64,000 nucleotides of DNA from Streptacidiphilus sp. PB12-B1b (GCF_014084125.1 NZ_CP048405.1:3472001-3536000), one strand, 5' to 3'; positions 49,829-59,336 are shown, counted from the first letter of the stretch. The notes: a model not told the origin generated them from the sequence alone. Numbers and translations: made by a program.

Positions 49829-50767
49829 TTACGCGGTGGGAGCGGCGGATATGGCGAGGGCTTCGGCGACGGCGCCGGGCAGCCAGTCGGTGGTGCGTGA
49901 GAAGGAGAAGCCCAGCGCCTTCGCGCGGGTGTTGCTCATGGCGTAGTGGCGGTCGAAGGAGAACGGCGAAGCCTTCTCGCCCGCTGGGACGGTCCGGTGG
50001 ACGGCCTCCCTGCCAGCCTGCGTGGCGACGATCTCAGCGAGGCCGTGTACATCGAGCGGGCCGTCGGAGCAGGCGTTGACTGCACCGGTGAAGTCGGCTG
50101 CGGCCGCCCACAGCAGCAGGTCCGCCAGCTCCTGGTAGTGGATGAAGACCGTGGGCAGCGCGTTCGCGTGCACAGTGATCTCTTCGCCTCGTGTGATGCG
50201 CCCGGCATAGTGCGCCAGCCTGCCGGTGAATTCCTGCGCGCCGCCGCCGAGCACATGGGCGCTGCGGACAGCGGCGAAGGCGAAGCCGCCGGCGTGGGCG
50301 AGGACGGCCTCGGCCTGCCGCTTGCCCTCGGCGTAGTGCGCCTCCAGGTAGGCGTCGTCGTGCCAGGGCAGGTCCATGGCCACCTGCCAGGTGGCCGGGT
50401 CCACACTCTCCTCCGACACGGGCGTCCCCACGGGCACGGCCGGTAGGGCGGCGGTCGTGGGGTCGTAGACCTCGATCGTGGAGGTCATGACGTAGCGACG
50501 GGTGCGGCCGGCAAAGGCCCGGGCGGCGATGGCGGCCTGCACCGGTGTGTAGCAGATCTGGTCCACCACGACATCGAAGGTGCGGTCATCGAGCGCGGCC
50601 GTCAGGGCTGCCTCGTCGTTGCGGTCGACGACCAGGTGATCGACGCCGGCAGGCGGCGGAGTGGAGCCGCGGTTGATCAAGGTGACCTGGTGGCCCGCCG
50701 CCCGTAGGCGCTCCACCAGGAGCTTTCCGGAGTACCGGCTTCCGCCGATGACGCAGATCTTTTGCAT
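49829..50767 (-). CDS. NAD-dependent epimerase/dehydratase family protein
   Basis: 312 residues, ATG at 50767 with GGAGGC upstream. MQKICVIGGSRYSGKLLVER is the Rossmann loop; VTLINRGSTPPPAGVDHLVV, VVVDQICYTPVQAAIAARAF, RRYVMTSTIEVYDPTTAALP (Ser-Thr-x-x-V-Y active-site region), HYAEGKRQAEAVLAHAGGFA (Y-x3-K), FIHYQELADLLLWAAAADFT. Extended-SDR acting on sugars or small carbonyls. First gene of an operon with the aldo/keto reductase; a LysR regulator is divergent 70 bases away. Confidence 0.85.
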   Translation of the reverse strand: MQKICVIGGSRYSGKLLVERLRAAGHQVTLINRGSTPPPAGVDHLVVDRNDEAALTAALDDRTFDVVVDQICYTPVQAAIAARAFAGRTRRYVMTSTIEVYDPTTAALPAVPVGTPVSEESVDPATWQVAMDLPWHDDAYLEAHYAEGKRQAEAVLAHAGGFAFAAVRSAHVLGGGAQEFTGRLAHYAGRITRGEEITVHANALPTVFIHYQELADLLLWAAAADFTGAVNACSDGPLDVHGLAEIVATQAGREAVHRTVPAGEKASPFSFDRHYAMSNTRAKALGFSFSRTTDWLPGAVAEALAISAAPTA

Positions 50768-50837
50768 GCCTCCATGCTGGAGACCTATCGTCATCAGCAG
50801 AAGTCCTGACCTACTGCATCCGCATTAAGGAAAACTG

Positions 50838-51746
50838 TTGATTGATGTGCAGCGGCTCCGGGTCCTGCGGTCGGTGGCGGAGCACGGCAGCTTCAACCGG
50901 GCGGCCATGGCTCTCCGCCTCACCCCCTCGGCCGTCTCCCAGCAGGTAGCTGCCCTGGAACGCAGCCTCGGTGCCCAGGTCGTCGCGCGCAGCACCCGAG
51001 GCGTCACCCTCACGCAGGCCGGCCAGATCATGGTCGGCGCCGCCGAATCCGTCGCCGCTGAGCTCGAACATGCACAAAATCAGGTCGCCGAGCTCAGCAC
51101 TGGCCGCACCCAGCTCACCGTCGCCACGTTCACCAGCGGCGGCAGGCTCCTGCTGCCCGCCGCCCTCACCCAGCTCATGGCAGCCCATCCCCGCACCGTG
51201 CTCCATGTCAGGGAGGGAGAACCCGAAGACACCCTCCCCCTCGTCCGGCAGGGCGCCGTGGACCTCGCCCTCGCCTACCACTTCGACGGCCCGCTCCCCA
51301 TCGGACCGGCCCTCAGCCCCAGCCTGGAGTGGACGCCGCTCCTGGAAGACCCCCTTCACGTCGTCCTACCGCCAGGGCACCGACTCGCCAACCACGACGC
51401 GCTCGACCTCGCCGAACTGGCCGCAGACCCCTGGGTGCTCGGCTGCCTGAAGACCGAGGCATACCTGCGCCGCTACGCCGAGCAGGCCGGCTTTGATCCG
51501 GAGATCCGCGGGACCACCACCGACTACTTCTTCGCCCGCTCCCTCGTCGCCGCTGGCATGGGAATCTCCCTGATTCCCTCCGTCGCCCTCACCCCCAAGA
51601 TCCCCGGCTTGAGCGCCGTCCCGATCAAGCCGCCAGGCCCGATCCGGCACATCGGCGTCGCCACGATCGGCGGCCGTGCCCGGCCTCACGCCAGGATGCT
51701 CATCCATGCCCTTCGCGAGCAGGCAATGCAGCACAACGGGCTTTGA
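50838..51746 (+). CDS. LysR-family transcriptional regulator
   Basis: 302 residues from a TTG at 50838 preceded by AAGGAAA. LRVLRSVAEHGSFNRAAMAL, RLTPSAVSQQVAALERSLGA, VVARSTRGVTLTQAGQIMVG is the HTH; the PBP2-like effector domain follows (LTVATFTSGGRLLLPAALTQ, DLALAYHFDGPLPIGPALSP, FFARSLVAAGMGISLIPSVA). Divergent from the dehydratase/AKR operon, which it likely regulates. Confidence 0.9.
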   Translation: MIDVQRLRVLRSVAEHGSFNRAAMALRLTPSAVSQQVAALERSLGAQVVARSTRGVTLTQAGQIMVGAAESVAAELEHAQNQVAELSTGRTQLTVATFTSGGRLLLPAALTQLMAAHPRTVLHVREGEPEDTLPLVRQGAVDLALAYHFDGPLPIGPALSPSLEWTPLLEDPLHVVLPPGHRLANHDALDLAELAADPWVLGCLKTEAYLRRYAEQAGFDPEIRGTTTDYFFARSLVAAGMGISLIPSVALTPKIPGLSAVPIKPPGPIRHIGVATIGGRARPHARMLIHALREQAMQHNGL

Positions 51747-51797
51747 CCCTCCGCGACCAGTGGCTGCGGTCATCGACGTTGGCGACCAGGGCGACGC

Positions 51798-52670
51798 TCA
51801 GGGCGTCCGGGCCGATTCCGCCCCAGCGGGCGCCGGTGCCCGAGGGGTACAGGTCGCACGATCTGCTCGTGGGCTGGCTCTGCGGGTGCGGAGCCAGCCG
51901 GTGATGTCGCTGGTGCCGAGGCGTTCGGCGGTCCTCTGGTCGTTGAGGGCGATGCGTGTGCGTCGGCCGGAGGCGGTGTTCTGGCCGGTGGCGCGGATGG
52001 GGATGGCGTAGCGGGCCAGTAGGCGTCGGGCTCGCTTGGGGCTCATGGCGATTTGGACGGCGGTGTTCTCGATGCTCAGCTCGTGCTCCATGTAGAGCGT
52101 CCGCAGGGCCGCCTCCACGGAGGGGAATCCCAGTGCTTCGATGGTCGCGGTCAGGTGCTGTTCGGCGGTGGCCTGCTGGGTGCGGCGGCCGGCGGCGAGT
52201 CGTTCAAGGCGTTCGCGTTCCAGTTCCTGGGAGACGCCGTGCTCGGTGAAGGCCGCTCGGGAGCGGCGGGAGAGTGCTCCGTTGCGGGCCATGGTCTGGC
52301 CTTGGGCGAAGTCGGTGCGCATGCGCTCGAAGGCGGTGTACGCCTCGGTGCGCATGCGCTCGGAGGCGGTGTACGCCTGGCGTTGGGCGGTGGAGCGGGC
52401 CTGGGTCAGTTGCCGGGCGCTGCGTGCTCGGCGGCGCAGGAGTCCGTACTGCTGGTGGTACTGGTCGGCGGTCATGCCGTGGGCGCGCAGGTGGGAGCCG
52501 AGGGAGCGGAATCCGCGTCCGCACAGGTGGCAGATGGCCAAGTCGGCCTCCTCGTCGCGTAGAAGCCGCCTAGGCAGTGGCTGCGGACGCCGTAGGCCGG
52601 GCCGGAGCGGCTCGGCCTCGGTGTGGTCCGGGGACGGTGAGTCGTCCCCGGACCGGTCCTGCTGGCGCAT
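51798..52670 (-). CDS. MucR-like zinc-finger regulator downstream of sodF
   Basis: 290 residues from the ATG at 52670, which lies 2 bases past the sodF stop codon, indicating one operon. LAICHLCGRGFRSLGSHLRA, HGMTADQYHQQYGLLRRRAR is a MucR/Ros-type zinc finger (C-x2-C..H-x3-H). A duplicated block, EAYTAFERMRT after AYTASERMRT, comes from a 33-bp tandem repeat (52318-52383). The C-terminus has IEALGFPSVEAALRTLYMEH and MSPKRARRLLARYAIPIRAT, a second possible HTH. Probable DNA-binding regulator; pairing with superoxide dismutase is unusual. Confidence 0.75.
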   Translation of the reverse strand: MRQQDRSGDDSPSPDHTEAEPLRPGLRRPQPLPRRLLRDEEADLAICHLCGRGFRSLGSHLRAHGMTADQYHQQYGLLRRRARSARQLTQARSTAQRQAYTASERMRTEAYTAFERMRTDFAQGQTMARNGALSRRSRAAFTEHGVSQELERERLERLAAGRRTQQATAEQHLTATIEALGFPSVEAALRTLYMEHELSIENTAVQIAMSPKRARRLLARYAIPIRATGQNTASGRRTRIALNDQRTAERLGTSDITGWLRTRRASPRADRATCTPRAPAPAGAESARTP

Positions 52671-52672
52671 GC

Positions 52673-53278
52673 TCAGCTGCCGTTGAGGGCCTTGGTGTAG
52701 CGGGCGGTGACGTCGTTCCAGTTGACGAGGTCCCAGAGCTTGGTGACGTAGTCGGGGCGGACGTTGCGGTACTGGAGGTAGTAGGCGTGCTCCCAGGCGT
52801 CGAAGACCAGGAGCGGGGTGACGCCCTGGCCGACGTTGCCGTGGTGGTCGTAGACCTGGGTGACCACGAGGCGCTTCGCGAGGGGTTCCCAGCCGAGGAT
52901 GCCCCAGCCGGAGCCCTGGACACCCACGGTGGCGGCGGTGAGCTGCTTCTTGAAGGTCTCGAAGCCGCCGAGGTGCTCGTCGATGGCGGTGGCCAGGGCG
53001 CCGTCGGGGCGGTCGCCGCCCTCGGGGGAGAGGTTCTGCCAGAACTGGGAGTGCAGGACGTGGCCGGACAGGTTGAAGGCGTAGGTCTTCTCCAGTCCGA
53101 CCAGGCCGCCGAACTCCTCCTTGTCCTGGGCTTCGGCGATCTGTTCCAGGGTGTCGTTGGCGCCCTTGACGTAGGCGGCGTGGTGCTTGGAGTGGTGCAG
53201 TTCCAGGATCTCCGGGGTGATCGCCGGGGCGAGCGCGGAGTAGTCGTAGGGCAGGTCGGGGAGGTTGTACAGGGCCAT
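52673..53278 (-). CDS. sodF: Fe/Mn-type superoxide dismutase
   Basis: 201 residues. [40 protein letters not shown] (His 28 ligand), [20 protein letters not shown] (His 76), [20 protein letters not shown] (Asp and His ligands), [19 protein letters not shown]. Dismutates superoxide in the cytosol. The protein matches the streptomycete iron enzyme SodF, and a near-perfect Nur box upstream (53333-53349) supports that name, since Nur represses sodF when nickel is available for the Ni enzyme SodN. Confidence 0.92.
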   Translation of the reverse strand: MALYNLPDLPYDYSALAPAITPEILELHHSKHHAAYVKGANDTLEQIAEAQDKEEFGGLVGLEKTYAFNLSGHVLHSQFWQNLSPEGGDRPDGALATAIDEHLGGFETFKKQLTAATVGVQGSGWGILGWEPLAKRLVVTQVYDHHGNVGQGVTPLLVFDAWEHAYYLQYRNVRPDYVTKLWDLVNWNDVTARYTKALNGS

Positions 53279-53332
53279 GGATTTGCAGCCTCTCGTCGCG
53301 TGCGGTGTCTGATCGATCTTCCGACACCACTA

Positions 53333-53349
53333 TTGCGAAGAGGTTGCAA
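53333..53349. promoter_or_regulatory. Nur (nickel regulator) box upstream of sodF
   Basis: TTGCGA-AGAGG-TTGCAA matches the published S. coelicolor Nur box (TTGCAA-N5-TTGCAA) at 11 of 12 fixed positions. It lies 55-71 bases upstream of the sodF start codon, over the expected promoter. Confidence 0.75.
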
Positions 53350-53583
53350 TAACTTCAAGTATGCACGAGCATGTTTTGCGGGGTGGGGCGGCTGGTCAGC
53401 CTCCCCGCTGAAGCCCGGTCCGGTACCGGTTCGGGAGTCCGTGCGAGTCCGCTGATCGTCTTCCCACCCGGCGCCCGCCGGGCCAGACGGCCGACCCACC
53501 CCACCCACTTCACCTCGCTTACCGCCTCATGCTCCTTACGGCGAAGGACGACGTTTTGCGGGTCCGAGGGAGTCGGGGGCTTA

Positions 53584-54429
53584 GAAGTCATCTCATTTGG
53601 ACCGGTAGGCTGCGGTCGTGACGATCGTGGAGCGGTTGGTGCCGGATGGGCTGTGGGAGTTGTTCCAGCGGGTTGTGCCGGCCTCGCCGATCCGGCCGCA
53701 GGGCGGTGGTCGACGCCGCTATGGGGACCGTGAGGTGCTGGCAGCGATCATCTTTGTGGCCACATCGGGGTGCACGTGGGCCCAGCTGCCGCCATGTTTC
53801 GGCCCGTCGGGGCCGACAGCGCACCGTCGCTTCGCTGAGTGGAGCCGGGCGCGGGTGTGGGCGAAGCTGCACCGCCTGATCCTGGACGAACTCGGTGCCC
53901 GCGGCGAGCTCGACTGGTCGCGATGCGCGGTCGACTCGGTGAACATGCGGGCCATGAAAAAGGGGACCTGACGGGTCCGAATCCTGTGGATCGGGGCAAG
54001 TACGGGTCGAAGATCCACATACTCACCGAGCGCACCGGTTTACCCCTTTCAATCGGCATCTCCGGCGCGAACCTGCACGACAGCCAGGCCCTCGAGCCGC
54101 TCGTCCGTGGCATAGCGCCAGTCCGCTCCCGGCGTGGACCACGCCGTCGGCGCCCCGCAAAGCTTCACGCCGACAAGGCCTACGACTACGTTCACCTGCG
54201 GCGATGGCTCCGATCTCGCCACATCACCCCACGCATCGCCCGCCGCGGTATCGAGTCCTCCGAATGTCTGGGGCGCCACCGCTGGACCGTGGAGCGCACC
54301 GTCGCTTGGCTCGCCGGGTGCCGACGACTCCACCGTCGGTACGAACGCAAGGCTGACCACTTCCTCGCTTTCGCAGGCATCGCGGCCACGCTCATCTGCT
54401 ACCGCCGGCTGGCCAAATGAGATGACTTC
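53584..54429 (+). mobile_element. IS427-type IS5-family element, copy 2
   Basis: 846 bp with near-perfect ends GAAGTCATCTCAT and complement, flanked by TA (53582-53583 and 54430-54431). Almost identical in length, ends and frames to copy 1 at 19204-20049, so the family has been active in this genome recently. Confidence 0.9.
53618..54420 (+). CDS. IS427-type transposase (two frames, -1 shift), copy 2
   Basis: The first frame 53618-53971 ends at ATGAAAAAGGGGACCTGA; the -1 frame continues TGPNPVDRGKYGSKIHILTE and IARRGIESSECLGRHRWTVE to 54420. Same design as copy 1: DDE residues are split between frames (AVDSVNMR before, W-T-V-E-R after), so only a frameshifted fusion is catalytic. Confidence 0.88.
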
Positions 54430-54431
54430 TA

Positions 54432-54907
54432 AGAAGCCGCCCCTCCGGTCGCGGGCCTCATCCCGGCGCGGGACAGCGGGACGGTTCATGGGCCCGAGGC
54501 CGGCCTGGCCCCATTGGTGATCTCCGAGGTCGACGTCGGGTTCTGGATCGCTTCCGTGCCAGGGCCACGGAGGGTCACCGGAAGCGGGATCGTGAACGGT
54601 TATCCCGACAGCGGAGGCCTTGGCCAGCTCTGGACCGGGCGGTCGGGCAGTGGCCTTCCAACCTGGCGGACCTGGAGCCGGGCGTCACCATCCACGGCCG
54701 GGACATGGTTCGGGTCCCCTTGATAGGCGGCGGGACCCCCGTACGTGTAGGCCGGGCGGCGTATCCGAACGGGAGTTCCGTCCTTCCCTTGGGGGAAGCT
54801 CGTGCCGTTCGTGATGCGCCGAACGCCTGAACGGTCACCCTACTTCGAGCTGATGGACGGCCGTCCCCAGCGGCTGTGCTTCCCTCACCCCTCGGAGGAA
54901 CGCCGAC
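54432..54907. other. 475 bases, a probable coding scrap only
   Basis: The plus-strand frame DRAVGQWPSNLADLEPGVTI, HGRDMVRVPLIGGGTPVRVG, RAAYPNGSSVLPLG (about 54640-54830) has coding character but no start or family. The rest is empty apart from the leader of the next gene. Confidence 0.3.
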
Positions 54908-56020
54908 ATGCTTCACCGCAACGCCCTTGTCCGACAGGCCGCCTGCTGCGTCGGCGGAGCCACCCTCATCGCCGCCGCGGCCATCCCCGTCGCCTTCGCG
55001 GCACCCGCCGCCCGGCCCTGGCCCGGCATCCACCACCTGGTCCGATGCAACAGCTCCGCGCTGATCTCCGCGATCCAGGCGGCCAACGGCGGCAACGGCG
55101 GCATCCTGTTGCTGACTCCCCGATGCACCTACACCCTGACCACCGCTCTCACCGGCCAGGACGGCCTCCCGGCGATCACCAAACACATCACCGTCATCGG
55201 CAACCAGGCCACGGTCCAGCGCGCCTCGTCCGCGACCGCCCCGTTCCGGATCTTCGATGTGGCCTCCGGCGGGAATCTGGACCTGCGTAACCTCACCGTC
55301 CAGGGCGGCATGATCACCGGCCAGCCCGAACTCGGCGCGGGCATCCAGGTCCAGGCCGATGGAGACCTCGAACTCGCCTGTACCACCGTGACCAGAAACA
55401 CCTCCGAGCGCAACGGCGGCGGTGTGGCCGTGCTCGGCACCGCCACCATCGTCGGCTCACGCCTGGTGGCCAACAGCGCGACCTTCGGGGCCGGGTTGGT
55501 CCAGTTCGGCAGCACTGCCAGCACCACCATCCGCCAGTCCGAGATCCAGCACAACGTCGCCAGCTTCGACGGCGGCGGCCTGGAATTCGGCGGCGGCACG
55601 GCCCGCGTGTCCGACACCGCAGTCAACAACAACACCGCGACCTCCGGCGACGGAGGCGGGGGCATCTACAACGACGCGGACCTGCAAATCGTCCGCACCA
55701 GAGTCGATCGCAACACCGCAGGTGTCCAGTCGACCCTGCCCGGGGGCGGCGGCATCTACAACGACGGCACCCTGTACCTGAGCAACAGCTCCGTGAGCGA
55801 CAACAACGTCACCGGTGGAACGGCCCAAGGCGGAGCCATCTACAACCTCGGCGGCAGCGTCACCCTCATGCACGCCAGGATCACCGGGAACTCCGCACCC
55901 ATCGCCCCCGGCGGGCTGTGGACGAGCACGCCGTTCGGGACCGCGGGCTCGCTCGTCGCGCGCAACAGGCCCACCAACTGCAAGGGCAGCCCGGTCGTCC
56001 CCACCAGCTGCGTGAACTGA
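54908..56020 (+). CDS. Secreted right-handed beta-helix repeat protein
   Basis: 370 residues; GGAGG about 7 bases before the ATG. Signal peptide (ACCVGGATLIAAAAIPVAFA, cleaved near AAPAA). Then ~20-residue parallel beta-helix coils: LRNLTVQGGMITGQPELGAG, ACTTVTRNTSERNGGGVAVL, SEIQHNVASFDGGGLEFGGG, TAVNNNTATSGDGGGGIYND, SSVSDNNVTGGTAQGGAIYN. The N-x-A/G-G-G-I-Y pattern is typical of Pmp-like/pectate-lyase-fold proteins. No catalytic set was recognised. Extracellular, perhaps adhesive or polysaccharide-binding. Confidence 0.85.
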   Translation: MLHRNALVRQAACCVGGATLIAAAAIPVAFAAPAARPWPGIHHLVRCNSSALISAIQAANGGNGGILLLTPRCTYTLTTALTGQDGLPAITKHITVIGNQATVQRASSATAPFRIFDVASGGNLDLRNLTVQGGMITGQPELGAGIQVQADGDLELACTTVTRNTSERNGGGVAVLGTATIVGSRLVANSATFGAGLVQFGSTASTTIRQSEIQHNVASFDGGGLEFGGGTARVSDTAVNNNTATSGDGGGGIYNDADLQIVRTRVDRNTAGVQSTLPGGGGIYNDGTLYLSNSSVSDNNVTGGTAQGGAIYNLGGSVTLMHARITGNSAPIAPGGLWTSTPFGTAGSLVARNRPTNCKGSPVVPTSCVN

Positions 56021-56131
56021 GGCCGACAGCAGACGCTCGGGTGGCACGCTACGTGCACCGGAGAGCGTGGACACCGGTCTGCCTACGCCCCACGCGTTCG
56101 ACTCATCCGACCCTGACGAGCACCACGCGGG

Positions 56132-56911
56132 CTACTCGGCGTAACCGTTGAGCCATTCGGCGATAGCGCAGGCGGTGTGCTGACCCGCGTCCTCCAGCAT
56201 CATGTCGTGACCCACGCCTGGCACCAGCACCGGCGTCACGCCGTACAGTTCCGCGATGCGACGGACGTCATGGACAGGCGAGCGGTCGTTCTCGGGGCCG
56301 ACGACCAGGACCGGGCAGGTGATGGAACCGGTGTCGATGTGGATGCTTCCGTCGCTGTAGGCGTTGACCACAGCAGGGGACTCCGGCCGCAGGCGGCCCA
56401 TGACGGTGTCGAGGGCCGCCTCCGGCAGGTGGTGAAACCATTGTTCGCGGGCCTGGTCGCGGCTGACCATCACCGGCCGGTCAATCGGGTAGGGCGCGGC
56501 ACGCATCGCCCCGAGCTGGCCGGGACCCACAGCAGACACCAGCACCAACGCACTCGGCGGGGATTGCTGGGCCGCGAGCTGCGCGACCAGGCCTCCCATG
56601 CTGTGCCCGAGCAGGGCCGTACCCGGGCCGGCGCGGTCCAGCACCGCCAGCAGATCCGCGGCGTAGTCCGCAGGGGTGAGGGAGAGATACTCCCCAGTCG
56701 CGACGGTTCGGGAGCCAGTGTGGTTCGGGAAGGACATGGACAACGGCGTCCAGCCTGCCCGTGCGAACACCGGCATCCACCGCTCGAACGCCCACCAGCC
56801 GTGAAGGGATCCCGGGACAAGCACCACACACCCGCGTTCCTGGACCACCGCCGGATCACGGGCTCGGCGGACCAGCAGCCCGTCGACGTCCAAGTCGGTC
56901 CACTCCAGCAC
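56132..56911 (-). CDS. Alpha/beta hydrolase
   Basis: 259 residues. VVLVPGSLHGWWAFERWMPV (oxyanion strand), GTALLGHSMGGLVAQLAAQQ with the nucleophile elbow G-H-S-M-G, CPVLVVGPENDRSPVHDVRR with the acid Asp, and VPGVGHDMMLEDAG with the catalytic His. Complete Ser-Asp-His triad. Esterase or lipase-like; substrate unknown. Convergent with the beta-helix gene. Confidence 0.88.
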   Translation of the reverse strand: MLEWTDLDVDGLLVRRARDPAVVQERGCVVLVPGSLHGWWAFERWMPVFARAGWTPLSMSFPNHTGSRTVATGEYLSLTPADYAADLLAVLDRAGPGTALLGHSMGGLVAQLAAQQSPPSALVLVSAVGPGQLGAMRAAPYPIDRPVMVSRDQAREQWFHHLPEAALDTVMGRLRPESPAVVNAYSDGSIHIDTGSITCPVLVVGPENDRSPVHDVRRIAELYGVTPVLVPGVGHDMMLEDAGQHTACAIAEWLNGYAE

Positions 56912-56991
56912 CGCCGCGCCTCCTTAGTGCCTGACGCTGTCGGGGATCTTGTATGACGACGCGAGGTCTTCTACTCCATAGCCTGGCCCGC

Positions 56992-57069
56992 ATGACGACG
57001 ATTGACGACCTGACTGCCCTGGTGCCCCCGCCGGCGCATCTGAGTCAGGTCGAGAATGCCCTCGGCTAG
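56992..57069 (+). pseudogene. SMI1/KNR4-like N-terminal scrap
   Basis: MTTIDDLTALVPPPAHLSQV, ENALG then TAG. With a one-base change it would continue ELPADLT, as in SMI1/KNR4 immunity-type proteins ('..ALG..LPAD'). Nothing clear follows beyond about 57180. Confidence 0.35.
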
Positions 57070-57181
57070 AACTCCCCGCTGACCTGACCGACAACACCCG
57101 GGGCTGTACCGAGCAGACCCAGCAGTACCTGGACGCGCAGCACGTCAACGCCGAGGCCGTCATCGACTCCCCTACCGGCAG

Positions 57182-57507
57182 CTACCCCTCGTTCAACAGG
57201 CTGGACTTCGGCTGCCATGCCTGCGTTCCGTCGGCGGAACCCGGTGATTTGCCACCGAGGCGCGACTTGGCGTGTCCAGCTCCTCTTGATCGCCCTGGGG
57301 ACGGTTATGGCGGCGCTGGTCGGAACCCGGCGCCGCTGGGTGCGGGCGTACGTGGTCAACGCCATGGCGAAGGGGGAGCGGTCGAACGGACACACGCACC
57401 GCCTGACCGTGATGTTGAGGGCGCAGGACCTACAGGGCGGTGACCTGCTGGTCGGGGACCGGCGTTCGGGTTTCGCTCCGCTTCCCGAGATCCCGTAGGG
57501 GGCGGGT
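57182..57507. other. Unassigned stretch before the protease-NTPase remnant
   Basis: A plus frame (57217-57498) includes a hydrophobic segment WRVQLLLIALGTVMAALVGT but has no supporting start or family. Nothing else seen. Confidence 0.3.
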
Positions 57508-58540
57508 GTGGGGGGAACGCCGTCCCAGCGCACGGTGGAGGTCGTGAATCCGCGTACGGACAGCTTCGGGACCGGGACGCTGGTCGCGCCGGGGCCGGTG
57601 CTGACGGCCTTCCATGTGGCGTGTCCGGGGGAGGACGAAGGGGGGTCCAGGTGCGCGCCCTGGCGGGTGGTCCGCAGGTGCCCGCCCAGGTGGTGTGAGC
57701 GCACTCCGGTATGGACGCGGCGCTGGTGCGTGCCGATGAGCAGGTCCTGGGGACCGGGCTCTCGCCGGTGCGGTGGGGCGAGCTGGTGTGCGAGTTCGCC
57801 GCTCACCGCCCGGTGTGCACGCTGACCGGGTTCCCCAACGGGATGCACCGCGAGGGCCCCACTCCGCGGGGCGTGGACGAGTCGAAGACCGTGGACGGAA
57901 GGATCAAGCCGGGCAGCGGCGAGCGCTCCAAGCTCTACATGCTGGAGCTGGACGACGCGCCTCCCGACTCGCTCGAGTTCTGGCGCGGGGTGTCCGGGGC
58001 GGCGGTGTTCTGCAACGACATGGTCGTCGGGCTGACCTACAGCGCCGCCGACCGCCGGGACCAGAAGATCCTGCTGGCTGTGCCGTCGGTTCGGCTGCTG
58101 GCGGCCAGGGGCTTCGCGCGCGCGGTCGCGCAGGCGTCTGGGATGCCGCCGCAGATCCGCCCGGCGGACCTGGACTCCTTGTTCGTCGACCTGGCCGACC
58201 CGCAGATGTCCTCCTCCCACCTGCTCGACCCCCGCTCGCGGGTCGTGCCGCTGCGAGGGAAGGCCGGCGCCCTGGAGGACCTGCGGGACTGGTGTACCAC
58301 CACGCGCCTGACTGATGTCGCCCTGGTCACCGGCACCGGCGGCGTCGGCAAGACGCGCCTGGCCGCCGAACCCGCCGCGCTCCTTGCCGAGCAGGGCGCC
58401 CAAGGCGATGAGTCCTGGATCCACGGCACACTGGCCGACCGGCCCCGCGCCGGCAGTACGGGCTACGAGGCCCTTGGCCGCTCGCGTCATCCGCTGCTGG
58501 TGGTCGTCGACTATGCGGAGTCCCGCGGGGCCGCCCGGCG
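57508..58540 (+). pseudogene. Trypsin-like protease fused to STAND NTPase, truncated
   Basis: N-terminal chymotrypsin-fold part: VEVVNPRTDSFGTGTLVAPG, PVLTAFHVACPG (catalytic His in T-A-F-H-V-A), DAALVRADE (Asp), SLEFWRGVSGAAVFCNDMVV, GLTY (W-R-G-V-S-G-A with the nucleophilic Ser). Then DVALVTGTGGVGKTRLAAEP, a Walker A loop, and LLVVVDYAESR, a Walker B strand, as in NB-ARC/STAND proteins. A frame change near 57640 and a TGA in place of a Trp codon near 57696 break the protease part. The NTPase is cut at about 58540, where the sequence joins the flavin reductase region; sensor repeats are missing. Confidence 0.75.
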
Positions 58541-58727
58541 GGCCTGCGGAGGGACTTCGAAGTCCTCGCAGAGGGGGAGAGTGGCGGCGGGCATGGTGCT
58601 GTCGGCTCCTGCGGTCGAGTTGGTCCAGCCCTGGACTCTCCTTCGGATTCCGCTGCTTGATGGTGCCGCTGACCTGGTGCTACGGTCTGCGACCGACTCG
58701 GTCGGGTGCTGGTGGATACTGATCGAC

Positions 58728-59336
58728 ATGCGCATCGACTTCGATCCGGCCGCGATGGACTCGTCGGCGTTCTACAAGCTGCTGACTGCGGTGGTGGTGC
58801 CCAGGCCGATCGCCTGGGTGTCGACCATGTCGGCTCCACCACTGCTTACTGCGAACCTCGCACCGCACTCGTTCTTCACGGTGGCGTGCACGGCGCCGCC
58901 GATCGTGCAGTTCACGTCGGTGGGGCGGAAGGACACGTTGAACAATGTGGAGGCGACGGGGGAGTTCGTGGTGAACTTCGTGTCGGAGCCGTTGTTCGAG
59001 CAGGTCAATGCGACCGCGACGAACTTCCCGCCGGGGGTGGGGGAGTTCGAGGCGGTCGGGATCGAGCAGGAGCCGTCGCTGCTGGTGAAGCCGCCGCGGG
59101 TGGCGGCGTCGCCGGTGGCGTTGGAGTGCCGGCTGCACAGCACGCTGTGCCTGGGCAACTCGACCGTGGTCTTCGGGGAGGTCGTCCACGCCGTGGTGAA
59201 CGAGGACGTGCTGGTCGACGGCCATCCGGAGATGCGGGCGCTGCGGCCGCTGTCGCGGCTGGGCAAGGACGAGTGGGGGACCACCGGCGAGATCCGCGAC
59301 CTCGCGCGCATCCGGTACGAGGACTGGAAGGCATGA
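58728..59336 (+). CDS. Flavin reductase family protein
   Basis: 202 residues from the ATG at 58728; longer in-frame readings upstream belong to the NTPase remnant. MRIDFDPAAMDSSAFYKLLT, AVVVPRPIAWVSTM (P-R-P-I-A-W-V-S-T flavin motif), ANLAPHSFFTVACTAPPIVQ, DTLNNVEATGEFVVNFVSEP, CRLHSTLCLGNSTVVFGEVV. Split-barrel FMN-binding reductase or oxygenase partner. Its stop overlaps the next ATG by four bases (ATGA), so the two genes form an operon. Confidence 0.9.
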   Translation: MRIDFDPAAMDSSAFYKLLTAVVVPRPIAWVSTMSAPPLLTANLAPHSFFTVACTAPPIVQFTSVGRKDTLNNVEATGEFVVNFVSEPLFEQVNATATNFPPGVGEFEAVGIEQEPSLLVKPPRVAASPVALECRLHSTLCLGNSTVVFGEVVHAVVNEDVLVDGHPEMRALRPLSRLGKDEWGTTGEIRDLARIRYEDWKA

